In this document: positions 11,741 through 22,968 of the stretch, piece after piece
Layout: every line of letters starts with the position of its first letter
Numbering within the stretch: position 1 is the stretch's first letter
Origin: Mortierella sp. BCC40632
Taxonomy: Eukaryota; Mortierellomycota; Mortierellomycetes; Mortierellales; Mortierellaceae
DNA: 64,000 nucleotides
Direction of reading: 5' to 3'
Assembly: GCA_011634665.1 (NCBI GenBank)
Contig: WAEK01000018.1
Coordinates: 907,501-971,500 of the forward strand
Made by a program: the position numbers and the translations under genes
Notes under the pieces: generated by a model
Databases searched by the model: none
Told to the model about the DNA's origin: nothing
What the model saw: only the letters and a program-made list of their open reading frames with translations

Positions 11741-13305
11741 GACAGCCCGTCAACTCAGCTACACCAAGCACCCAGACAGCTACACACCGTCTGCAAACAA
11801 CCTGTGCATCCTCTCGGCTGCCGCTGAATAGAGTTGAGGTGGCCAGTGCTGGGTGGTCGGAGTGGGAGCGGAGGCTGTTCTGGAGAGTGGATGGCACAGG
11901 GAAGGAGCCGGCTCTGGATGTAAATGCGGTCCATGGCCCAGCGGTTGTCTCCCCTGGGCCAGTTCATCAGAAAAATATCACGCTGTCCCCTCTCCCTCCC
12001 TCGTCTGCCTGTTTGATCAACAGACCACTCGATGCCCTCGATGGGGGGAGAGGCAGACGCAGTCTCGAGTTGACAAAACGAAGCGCACTAATTTCATCAT
12101 TTTCTATCATCACTGAGGGCGTCCCACATTTTGGCTCGTGATGGTAAACGTCGTATCGAAGACGGTCACTGTCGCGCTGGGAGATATAAATACAAGGATC
12201 TCTCTACCCAGGCCTCTCTTTTTTTTCCTCAGCATTCTCCTTGCTACATCTTAAGACGCCAGGCGGTATTGATCGGTGAGTCTGGTGAGTAGGCCGGCCT
12301 AGTGAGTAGGCAGCTGACTTTATCCGCTTGGGGTGGAGTGGCTGTAGTAAGGAAAGAGGTGGAGCGGCAGTTTTTTTTAAACCCTTATGGTTTTTTTTCC
12401 TGCCTCTCCTGCCCTCGCCCAGCCGGGCTAGCGACCCGGTTTGGGTGGGGGTAAAACGCCTTTACAAATACTCAAATCAAAATACTCTCTCTCTTCTCTT
12501 TTCTTCTCTTTTCTTCTCTTCTTTCCTAATTTTTTTTTTTTTTTTCAAAAATTTTTTTTTTTCAAAATTTTTTTTTCTTAGTCGATCTATCTCTATCTCT
12601 CTCTGGTGGCAAAGTAGAGCTGATCTCATCCAAAATGAACATCCTCACGCCCTATTGTGTTGACCATCCATCTCCCTTCCTGTCTTTGGATCTATTTGAT
12701 TTTCTCCGCAGGAGCCATGGCAGCCAAACATAATAGGAGCGACCATCAATCTTTTTGATGCTTTTGAGTATCTGGAAGCGTCCCAGGTGCGAATCTCTAT
12801 ACCATTCTCTCTTCCTTTCTCTTCCTTTCTCTTCCTTTCTCTTCCTTTCTCTCTCTCTCTCTCTCTCCCTCGTCCTGACTGACACGGACCCAGGGCCAGA
12901 GCCAGAACCATCTGCACTCTGATTCTCTTTGCCAGCCACTTTCGATCACTCTTCTCTTTCCTTCTCATTGACGTTCACCTCACTCTTTCTTCACCGCCAC
13001 CACTCCTTTTCTTTTTCTTCACCACCACTCTCTTCTTCTTCAGCACCACTCTCCTCTCCTCCTCTTCTCCCTTCCATGGGAGGTGGGCCTCCATTTGGGC
13101 GGTACCTCAAATCGTGGAGCGGATATAGCTACGGTGACTTCAAAAGTCAACTGCTGACGAAGTCATTGAGATAGGTAAGGTGTCACCTCAACTATTGGCT
13201 CTAGGAGAGTGGACAAGGAGCCGGTGGGTCCCTTGGACCAGGGTGGGGGTGGGCGTGGATGTTGGAGAAAAGAGAGAGAGAGAGAAAGAGAGAGAGAGAA
13301 AGAGA

Positions 13306-13345
<40 letters not shown>

Positions 13346-13787
13346 AAGAAAGAGAGAGGCTGAGAACCCACAAGAAGGAAAGGGAGAAGTTGGAAAGAAC
13401 ATCTGGAGCACGGCGCTGTCTAATAAATTCTCTTTTCTTTGACCACTCCTGTGGATATGAGCACAAGATGTGGTCTGGTTGGCAAGCAGGATCAGTGAGC
13501 CAAGGATGGCATGCGACCCAACAGATGACATGGACAGGAAGCTCATGGAAGGATTATTCCAACAAACCACTCTTTACCAACCACACTTGAGCTCTGACCC
13601 AAACAATGCAATCATTGCAATGAATCTTTGAAGAATTGTATATCTCACTTCTCGCACTCTTCCCATGCACTTATTCACTCATTCACTCACTCACTCACTC
13701 ACTTTCTTTCTCTCGTGCCCAACTAGGATTTCTCTCTCCCATTCCACACACGAGTGCATGTATTATCTCTGCTGTTCTTCTTTATTC
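11741..13787 (-). repeat. Right arm of the large inverted repeat
   Basis: Reverse complement of 9371-11385. Matching begins at GACAGCCCGTCAACTCAGCT (11741) and fades after CTTCTTTATTC (about 13787). The GA-microsatellite at 13265-13357 mirrors 9780-9873. A TATA-like GATATAAATAC at 12182-12192 on + is the mirror of the one near 10935-10950. Length differs from the left arm by about 30 bp through microsatellite changes. No coding gene supported. Confidence 0.92.
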
Positions 13788-14692
13788 AAGCCTCCCTTCG
13801 TTTCGTCTTACTTACGAGGAGCTATGCGACTTTCATGCTCTTGACGACGTGCGAATCAAATGTGCCAATTTGTAGAGTGCCCTCTACTTTACGTAGTTGA
13901 CCGATATCACACTGGTCTCTCGTTTTGCAAGGATACTAGAGGATAAAAAGTTTTTATAATGTGGCGAGTCTTTGACTTTACGCAATTGTCGTATCTGCTT
14001 AGTCAGAGATAAAAGTGTTTCCCACTATAATGGAACATAAGAATCAGATAAGAACCCGCTTTTTGAAAAGAGTTAAGGATTTACCCCGTGCCTATTCGTA
14101 AAGTTTTGATTCTCTCCCATGGACCGATGGTATATGTCCTAACCTTTTGTACTATGGAGATTTTAAGAGAATTGGAATGAAAAAAGTGCTAAATTGGGAA
14201 AGACGCTTTTTGACCTAACTCACACTAAATGACCACTGCCCTCCACCGGATTTTACTTTTTAACTCTTGATCTCCTAATGAAATGGGATCCTCCACTTGT
14301 TCCAACAACAGATTTTTAATCCGGATGTCGGTGCGCTAAGGACACTAGTGCCCCAAAATCCGCTACTATTACGGAAGCAGACAGTGTTGGTAGACATTGA
14401 CAAAGAGCACTCTTTTAGTCTCTTTTCTTCTTCCACGACATCGCCTGATTTTCAATCACGATCTGGAGATGTATTAGCATGTAGTCATACAGAGGGAGGA
14501 GCGAAATAGATATCTTTTCTTTGGACTTTTGTTTTAATTAGTCATCCTTGAACCAAAAAGTGTAAAAAGACAGGCGGGTGGATGCAAGAAAAAAAAGATT
14601 GACAATGATGAAAGATATTTCCTAAAGGTGATGCAAAGAAAGGAATGTTGACATGACAGATGCTCGGTATCGTCCCTTTACCGGGGTCCACT
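13788..14692. other. Intergenic, no gene seen
   Basis: AT-richer sequence right of the palindrome and downstream of RRP7 (-). A 70-codon ORF at 14297-14509 has no family features and is rejected. Nothing else recognisable. Confidence 0.5.
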
Positions 14693-15925
14693 CTAGTATG
14701 GCTTAAACCGCCGGTTGACCTTGAGAGCCTCAATCCGGACCTTGTCATCCTCAAACTTGCGACGGAGCTCGACCAGTTCTAGTGAACAGAGAGAGATAAA
14801 ACAATCGAGATAAAGTGAGTGGACTGAAAAAAGAAAGGACCCAAAATGGTCCAGCGCGGAGTGTGCGTGTGTGCATGTGTGTGGTACGTACTGTCGCGCT
14901 TGGCTTCACGCATTTGGAATCGGTAAAAGTCCTGGAGCTCCTTCTTTTTCTTTGGCTTAGCATTCTGAATATCCTCTGCTTTCGCGGCTGTGATCTTGAT
15001 GACACCATCTGTGTTGTAGCCCTTGTTTCCAGCTCTAGTGACCAATGTGAATCCATCGTCGTCCATAGCGTTGAGGCGGGCCACAGCAGCCTGCTGTGCC
15101 TCATATTCTGATCGCTCAAACTTCTCCATGTAGTCATCGACCTTTGATTGCAGTTCTGACGCCTCTGGTCTCTTTCTGTGGTATTCCTGCATCCATCCTA
15201 TTAAGTAAAGGTGATATAATGTGAGTAACCGTGCATCAGTGGAAAGAGAAGGGCTGATACGATCCGGGTCTCTAGAGTCTGAGAAACATACTTGTCAGGC
15301 CAAGACTTGACAATTTGACCTCATCGTTGTTTGATGCCTCGTTGAACCATGTCCTTGATTTCTTCTTCATTCCAAGAGCCTTCGTAAGCTCCCGCTCCTC
15401 CAAAAAGACAACGTAGGCCTGTGATCCAGAGCTCAGTATCGTCCTTGTCGATGAATGTGTCTCAGCTTGAGCTTGTTGCTTCTTTCCTCCCTTCTTGTTC
15501 TTCTTGGCTTTCTCTTCTGCCTCTGTGAGAGCAGCCTCTCTCTCAAGCTGCTCGAGCTCCTCCTGTTGTTCACGCTCCTCCTTGGTCATATTGGTGTCCC
15601 GAACACGGTTGATAAAGTGGACAGAGGCCACACGACCATAGGGTTTGAAGAGGTCACGGAAATGGGATTCTGTAGCATCGCTAGGGACGTTGAGGACGAA
15701 CAGAGTGCGGTCCTTGGGAGTCCGGCGGTCGTCCTTTGGCGACTCGTGCTTTTTGAAATAGATGTAGTGGAGCACATTCTTGTACTGGGCTGGAGTGGAG
15801 GAGGCAGGAGATGTTGTGGTGAGAGCAGGCATGTGAAGAGGAAGGATGAAAAAGTTGGCGATCATGTCGAGGGAGTCCGAGCCCTCATTGTTTCCTGACT
15901 CTGACTTTTTGGATTTCTTGGCCAT
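14693..15925 (-). CDS. RRP7: Ribosomal RNA-processing protein 7 (Rrp7), 341 aa, three exons
   Basis: Component of the small-subunit processome (UTP-C/CURI in yeast), needed for 18S rRNA maturation in the nucleolus. Exons on the complement: 15292-15925, 14892-15197, 14693-14778; the phases join as LGLT-R-WMQEY and REAKRD-K-LVELR. The N-terminal part carries an RRM-like fold with RTLFVLNVPSDATE and a YGRVASVHFI segment, then a Lys/Glu-rich insert (TKEEREQQEELEQ, KKNKKGGKK). The C-terminal Rrp7 domain contains GLTRWMQEY, DDDGFTLVTR and the family-typical end VELRRKFEDDKVR...RFKPY. The start is the first ATG of the open frame (MAKKSKKSESG). Upstream, at about 16020-16046, lies a poly-A run. Confidence 0.95.
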
Positions 15926-16460
15926 AACGAAGTGTTTCCTGGAGTAGGTGGTAGTGGCAGAAGAAGAGAATACTAATGGAGTTCTTGTTCAAAACGTTGC
16001 CACCATTGCCTTGAAGAAGAAAAAAAAAAAAAAAAAAAAAAAAAAAGATAACACAGAGGTGGCTTGTAATAGGACCTCAACAGACTGGCAACCATTCTAG
16101 CCTTACCATCGACAGTGAGGAACTTCTTTTTTCACACTTGCTGTAATTCAGTCGGGGGATCGGCCTTCTTGTCTGCTAATTGGGAGGTCATGCATTGAGC
16201 TACTCTATTTATTGGTTGTCATTTGCATCATCCTTCCATGCCCTTGCTCCTGCCTGGGTAGAACATGGTGCCTCAATGACTAAGGCCTACCAAATATACT
16301 GAGCCTAATGGCGTCTGCGCCTTGACTGCCCAGTCCCTTCCACAGTGTTGATTGTCATTTTCCATGACTTTGTGGTGAACAGTTGGGCAGACAAGCAAAG
16401 CGATTGATAATACTGATGAACGCCCTGGCGCTCGGTATTTCTACCGGGCAAGTACGTCTT

Positions 16461-16491
<31 letters not shown>

Positions 16492-17473
16492 TCTTCTCTT
16501 TTTGGCAGGCAAAGCCCACGGATCGCCACGCTCTCTTGTTCAAACAAGGTGTGGCACAAATCTCGGTCACGATTGGCCCGGCTGAGCGGAACGAACATAC
16601 CTAATTGTTGCAGTGGACGTTTTGCTGTTTTGCTTGGGAATGTCCTAAAGGTCGACACCTCTCGCCCTCTCTCTCTTTCCTTCTTTCTTTCTTTCTCTCG
16701 GCTCCACGCCTGGCATAATTCAGGCTCCATCGGGGGCTGCAGGGAGGCGGAAGAGATTCGGGGGCGTGCACAGGGGCACGCTGGGCAATACCAGCAAGGG
16801 TGGTAGGCTGGAATAGGGCGAGGGCGCGGACATGCAGCCCAATAGCAGCCGTCGTAGGATGCGACGGGAACAGCAGGGCCCACACACACACAGACTCCCT
16901 TCCCCTCTTCCCCTGGCCCGTGTAGAGACAATACGCCGTGTTGCCGCAAGACTCTCGATTTGCATCCTTGTTCTTCTTCTTCTTCCTCTTCATCCCACCT
17001 CATCCCCGCCATTGGATCGCTTGCTCCCTCCACCCAGCACTCGTCCACCTGCTCACTCCACCAGAGCTGACACCCGTGCCTGAGCCCATCCTGACTGTGC
17101 CTCTTCGTGCGTCTGCGCCCATTTGGCAAAGAGAGACAGCAGTCAAGAGCAGGACAGGGAGATCTTTCATGGATCAGGACAAGGCACTCATTCGTCTCTC
17201 ATCAGTCCCAGAACTCACGTCGCTACCACATTTGAATCCTTGACACCCATCTCCTTTTTTTTTTTTTTTTTTCCCGACTCCATTCATTGTTTCGACGGTT
17301 TCTATACTACTTTCTTTCTTTCTCTCTATTTTTTTTTTTTTTTTTTTGTCTGTCTTTGCCGCGCCATCTCAGTTTTCTACGCGACCGATATTTGCTATAG
17401 TTGTAGAGTGGTTGTATCAACTCCAGCATCATAGCACCAATCCCTTTGTCGTCCTCACCCTTTCAATACCAAC
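15926..17473. other. Divergent intergenic region between RRP7 and the glycosyltransferase-like gene
   Basis: Contains poly-A (about 16020-16046), a (CA)n at about 16470-16490, CT/TTTC tracts (16660-16698) and two poly-T runs (17256-17272, 17331-17347) just before the next ATG. A 274-codon ORF on - (16305-17129) is repeat-derived and rejected. Probably both promoters. Confidence 0.5.
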
Positions 17474-18318
17474 ATGAGCTCGGACAACCCACAGGCACAG
17501 ACTCGTGTTCGAGCACTGTCCATCTCGATCAACAGTGGGACGACCACCACTACTACCAATTACAATAGCCATATCAGCAGTAGCAGCGGTGGTAGTAATC
17601 CTGGTACTAGTAGTCAGCATTTCTCGTCTAGCAGCTCCTCCAAGTTGACATCCTACTTTAACTCGGTACCTTCGCTCAAGTTCAAGATGCACTCGCCCAA
17701 TCAGTTTGATGCATCCTCTCGATCGTTCTCAGTTCGAGTCAGCCGTTTCCTTCAGTCCCATCTGATGATTCGTGACAATACAGGGGCGACGCGTCAAATC
17801 CGTTTTGGAATCCTCTTGCCTGGATTGCTCATTGGCTCCTGGCTCGTTTTTGTGGTCAATTCGTTTTTCTTCCGGATGGTCTTTGGCAGACGGGAATCTG
17901 GCACCAGTCTTCCGTTGGGAATGCCACCGACGTGGATCGACCGAGGCGACATTTCCGAATTGGATATGCGACCGACGGAGGGCGTCAACATGACGACAGC
18001 GGTGTTGCTCAGTTGGGAGAGATTTGATTCGCTCAAGGCGATTGTGGACCATCTCTGCCCGTACCCAATGTTCAAGGAGATCATGATCTGGAACAACAAG
18101 ATTGATGTGCACCTAGAGGAAAAGGTAAAACACGATCAACGGAGCAGGGCTGTGTGAACGAGGATTGGATCATCATCATGGATGATGTAAAAATAGAGAA
18201 AGAATGAGAGGAGAGGGAGGAAGAGAATGCAGCTAATGCACGAGCACCTTTCTCATGCTGGGAAAGAGAAAAGAAGAGTGTGTGAGTGAGAGAGTAAGTG
18301 AGTGAGTGAGTGAGAGAA

Positions 18319-18357
<39 letters not shown>

Positions 18358-20145
18358 CAAAACGTCTCCTTTCCCCTTTCCCCTAGATTTGCCAAGAAGA
18401 CTACTGCTGCTCTTTCACTCTATCTCTCCCATCTCTCACTTTCTCCTGCAGAGCCAAGGTGGACCCTGAAAAGAGTGCAGGAGCCAGTCATGGGTGGAGC
18501 TTTAAAAAACGAATGCCCGACTAAGTCCGCCTTGCCTTCTCGATTACTCTCCTAGATGTTCAATTGCCCAAAAGTGCGCATGTTCAACTCTCCCAACAAC
18601 ATGTTCTTTGTCGCGCGATATATGGCCTGTGCCATGGCTTCCTCACCCTATTGCTACTTTCAGGATGATGACTGGAAAATCCTCTACCTCCGATCCATGT
18701 ATGCCAACTTTTTGCGCTTCCCTCAGTTCTTACATACGGATACCAATTCCGACGTTTGGTCTCTTACGAATTGGCGCTGGTGCTTTTTTGAAGATGGTAA
18801 TGGTCACACATCCTATTGGGGCTGTCACTCTCGGACAAAGCATGCAAAGCACAACGGACAATTGATCGCCTGAATTACCCTTTCCATCCAATAGAGGTGA
18901 ATTTGCACGCTTGTTTCTCTTGGCTTGGAACAGGAGCACTGGCTACAAGGGAAAGCGTTGTCAACTTTTTGAAGCAGGCCTCGGTGACTGAGATGGATCC
19001 ACTAGAGTTTGCATATGGCGATATGTACTACTCTACCTTCCTGAACCAGGTTCCATACCAACTGGAGAACTACCTAGTGGAGCTGATTGACCCGCTAAAG
19101 GATGAAAAAATTGCCTTCAGCGCTGGAGTCTCTGGAAAAGTCAGGAACAAGCTATACATGGTAGGTTATGAACCCCTTGTTAAGGCAGACCGAGAAATGT
19201 ACTTGAGCCCTTACATTCGGATAATACTTTATACTCTCTAGCATAAAGCCGTAAAGAAACTATGGGATGGTCTCTCAGAAAAGAACCCGGTCTTTGAGAG
19301 GAAGGAACTTCGCCCGACATATCTCGAAAGAGATGTCCGCTCACCATGTGCTGATGACCGGTGTCTCGTTCTCTCAAATAAGCACCCCTTCCCAGATGTC
19401 AAGATGTTCCAGTACCGCCCCTATATCGATATTACAGAGAGCGAGAAGATCCATCAGCAATACGAGGATGTGTCGCGATATGTTCAGTTTCCTTTTAGCA
19501 AAGCAGTCGACGGCTTGGATAACACTGCATACAAGAGCACTCAGCCCATTGTTAAGGGGGACTATATTGGCCTGGACATGCTTGTCTCAGTCGAACGCAA
19601 GGTCGAGTACAAATTGTTGTTCCAGATGGGAGACCAGTGGATCAAAAATGCGCGATTAGAAGTCGCCGGAATCGACTCTGTCTATGTAAGCCCTCTTATC
19701 ACCATCCGCTTTTTATGTGAGCCTTTTTTTGGTAGTCAATGCTCCATATTGACAATGTCTAACAACCCATGGTGCTTTCTCCCCCTCCCCTCTCCCTTAT
19801 TGCTCATTTGGTAAACAGCGAACTATTTCGTTAGACGTCAATTGCAAAGCAGTCAAGAACCATGATTACAGAGGCCATGTCTCTGCTGATAATTTGAAAG
19901 ACTTCCTAAATGACTCTCAAGATAGCCGAGTCTTTGATATGAGAGAGATGAGAAAATATGGCAAGTATCTAGATGAAGACGAGGATGACAAGCCTCTCCT
20001 TAATTACTACGAGGATTATGGCTGGAGGACGCAGTGCAAGTTTGTGATCCAAAAACCATCAGGATTCCGGTTCATGAGGCTAGTCAGTGGACGAGACGAG
20101 AGATATCCTTTTGTGATTTATGACTTTGGATGGAAGGTCATCTAA
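17474..20145 (+). CDS. Type II membrane glycosyltransferase-like protein (GT64/exostosin-like fold), 642 aa, five exons
   Basis: Exons: 17474-18124, 18556-18796, 18895-19160, 19242-19685, 19819-20145. The N-terminal cytosolic part is Ser/Thr-rich (SSSSGGSNPG, HFSSSSSS). One membrane anchor near residues 116-136 (FGILLPGLLIGSWLVFVVNS) implies a Golgi type II protein. The luminal part starts TAVLLSWERFDSLKAIVDHL, then IMIWNN, resembling the start of GT64-type nucleotide-sugar domains; the exon 2 motif YCYFQDDDWKILYLRS supplies a DxD-like metal/nucleotide site. Downstream are HACFSWLGTGALA and a ~200 aa C-terminal domain I do not recognise. Intron 1 (431 bp) carries (GTGA)n/(GA)n repeats. The intron at 18797-18894 was placed because the frame changes and the flanks read FFEDEVNLHACFSW. 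Transferase activity and sugar are inference. Confidence 0.72.
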
Positions 20146-22312
20146 CATTGTATACACCCAGTAGCAGTTCTACTTTTACACTAGCCTGTGTATTGTTCAA
20201 CAAAAGAAAAAAGAAAAAGAAATTGGTAATTCTCTATTCTCGGGAATCCTCGTGTATTTTTTTTTTTTTTTTTTTTTGTGCAGGAGCTCTGGAACACAAC
20301 CACGGCAGGAAAGGAGGGAAGAGAGTCTACCGGTCTGTTATCAAATGACACAAGAAAAACAACGAACAATCCATCAAAACGCGAGATAATTAAAGTCAAC
20401 AACAAGGAACCCATCGTTTGCAGCTCGCAATCGTTTCTAGGATACGCAAACATATGTCCTAATCGTTGGTGGCAAAGTGCTGGGTTGACACGATAACCCA
20501 TAATTAATAACGACCCAAAAAAAAAAAAAAAAAAAAAAAAGCCTTCTCTCCCTGCCTCAGGGTCTATAGATGACATGATCGGGCTACTCCTTGCCCATGA
20601 TATACTTTGGTAACATGTTTGTTGGCGGTCACACAAGCGTTGTTATCAAAGTTCTTTGTATCCTTCATCTCTTTTCCCCTCTCTCTTTCGAAATGTTGAC
20701 CGCCGTCCACTTCCGAGGATCGAAAGGGGAGGATGATGGAAGGGAAGGAGGGGAGAGCTGCAGGGAGTTGGTAGTTAGGAAACAACGCCTAGCAAAGAGA
20801 TGTGATGAGGTGCCTGCGATGGTTCTGGAGAGAACCGGCATGTTAGAAGCCCTCTCGTCGCTCTCATCATTTTTACGCCAATCTGCAGACAAGAGATGGC
20901 ATTGCTTCTGCTCGAAATAGCCATCTTGTCCGAAAAGAGGGACTGTTGCCATGTCACATCATTCCTAACTTTTTAAGAAAAGGAGAACTGCTTGTCCTCA
21001 AAAAGTGACAGAGTGTGTCTTCTGACCCCATGAACTTCGCATATACAGTTCTTGGATTTATGTCCAATGGATGGTCGCCGATATCAGAGCCAAACCTTCC
21101 GCATTCACAGTTTAACCCTCTTCCATAAACTGGAGCACGGTATCCCTTCAGGTACTTAACCCATGCAGTCCTCCCCTAGGAACCTTAATTCTCACTAGAC
21201 AGAGTCTATAGTTTGCCTCATGGGAACAATTTGACAAAATGTCGGGGCAACAGCCTAGAGTCTTACAATTCCCATGCCCCAGAGCTTTGGATTTAATCAG
21301 CAGGACCCCGTCCCAATTCCATTGAGCTCCTTGTCCTTGACTTCCTCTGCCCTCATTTTCTCAGGGATTAGGGACATCATGGACGCGTTCAAAAATTAAA
21401 AAAAGTGAACACATTCGAGAGTCGACGAGTGGAACACCGAGTATGGGGAAAGAGGGGGGTGGGGTGGGGAATGCACAAAGAGTTGTGCAGTTCTAGGCAC
21501 ATTAGTCCGTGAACATCGTTTTATCGCAGAGATCCTATTGGGCAGACCGTCCTGATGTATTGACAGGGCTCACTGACCACAACACGCTTTGCTTACAAGG
21601 ATTACCAGTTAGTGTGTCCATGGATAGAGGAATATGGTTTACAATGAGCCGAGCGACCCTTGCTCAACGGGTCTTCCTAGGGCGTCCATCGGCTAGAGAA
21701 GAACAGGATGGAGGAGGATGAAAGGGCTGGAGCTGGCTTTTCTTGGTCTGTTTGAGCCCTTTTTTTGGTAAACAGGTCTTTTTCTTCCGCAATACATACA
21801 TTCTTCTAAGCATACAAACCAAAGAAGATTAGGAACGCGGGCAGAACATACAGGACAGGTACGAATAGAAACCACAGAGATGAAAGTGATATATGATCGC
21901 TCAAGTACGTTGGACACAAAAGAAATTCTGTCGTCTGACATGCTGCACTCACACATTCGTACCGCCTGTTCTCCAGGGAGAAGGGGTGCGTATGTGGAGA
22001 GTTGGACCGTCAAGATATTTTCTCTCAACTCCAATCTCGCATTATCTTGTCCTCCAACATGAAAAAAAGAATAATTTGCTGTAACTCGTTTCTTCAGACA
22101 AGCAGCCAGTAGAGCGCAGGATAATGCATGCCAGGGACACACCCCTTCTCTGTCCTCCCCCAACCCCCAACCCCTAGTCCAAACAAAGACGCGGGGAGTG
22201 CATCGATATACCAGGCGTAACGCCCCTCTCTCCGGTATTGTAAGGAATGAAAGGAAACGAGTACTTCTAGACAATAACAACAATAGCCCCCAAGGTGAGA
22301 GATCGATTTACC

Positions 22313-22645
22313 TGTTCTGTCCGATTGCTAAACGAGAGTAACACGATCCTGTCCTTTTTGAGCTGGTACTCCTCCCACTCTCGAAGAATAGGTGCCCAAT
22401 CCAGAAGACTCTGATTAGCCTGCATGCCAAGGGTGGAAATCCTTGTTCGCCACGAGATCGATTGTCGCTCACCCAAGCCGAACAGACACAGTTCAATGGT
22501 AGGGTAACGCAGAGAGCTGTTGCCTCCTCTCCCTTGAGTACCCTGTCCTCCTATCCTAGTTCGGCTATCCTCAAGTGAGCCCCTGTCTCCATCCTCGAGA
22601 ATCTTTGTCCACAAAGTCAATTCAATGAGCATTTGTCCTAAAAGA
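22313..22645 (-). other. Possible orphan exon, unknown protein
   Basis: On - there is a stop-free block bounded by a plausible acceptor (TCTTTTAG before 22645) and a donor (CAG|GTAAAT at 22313). It reads QMLIELTLWTKILEDG ... IELCLFGLGERQSISW ... WAPILREWEEYQLKK, with a protein-like residue mix. Neighbouring exons could not be joined convincingly, and I do not recognise the family. It could be a gene relic or chance. Confidence 0.25.
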
Positions 22646-22783
22646 GACCGGCGTGCTAGAACGCACGGCCGTGAGAGTCATGCTTACCCTTCACTCGAAC
22701 AAATCCCTTGTGCCTGGAACGTATGTGATCCCGCCCATTGAAACGGATACCCCTCTAAACTTGATCCCATTCTTGCGACCTCG

Positions 22784-22791
22784 TATAAATA
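22784..22791 (+). promoter_or_regulatory. TATA box of the chitinase gene
   Basis: TATAAATA lies 178 bp upstream of the chitinase ATG, followed by a CT-rich leader (CTCCTCTCCTCATCTCC) at 22880-22920. The position and strongly C-ending codons of the gene suggest a strong promoter. Confidence 0.6.
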
Positions 22792-22968
22792 CCATCAACC
22801 CTTGACCTTCAAGATTTCTTGTTCTTCACCGCTCCACGCGCTCGCAAGTCCCTCTCTACCAATACCCTTCGTCTTCCTTCTCATCTCCTCTCCTCATCTC
22901 CTCTCCTATCCTCCTCTTCAACATCCATACTCTTTATCCGCCTACCTTTTGACGGATAATCGACCAAC

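Larger units (their letters stand above)
20146..22968. other. Long intergenic region before the chitinase
   Basis: Poly-T at about 20259-20277 and poly-A at 20518-20540. The stretch 20990-21500 reads like degraded coding sequence on - but has many stops. A possible orphan exon on - lies at 22313-22645 (separate entry). The chitinase promoter occupies the right end. Confidence 0.45.

Noticed and set aside
9371..13787. Palindrome as a simple assembly or foldback-read artefact
   Set aside because: The arms differ by substitutions and indels and by microsatellite length, and have a unique spacer; a single-molecule foldback would be expected to look more alike. Not fully excluded without reads.
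16305..17129. 274-codon ORF on - between RRP7 and the glycosyltransferase-like gene
   Set aside because: Composition is driven by microsatellites and GC-rich leader sequence (VCVCV, EEEEEEE, KERKKERERG); no domain, and it overlaps the likely promoters.
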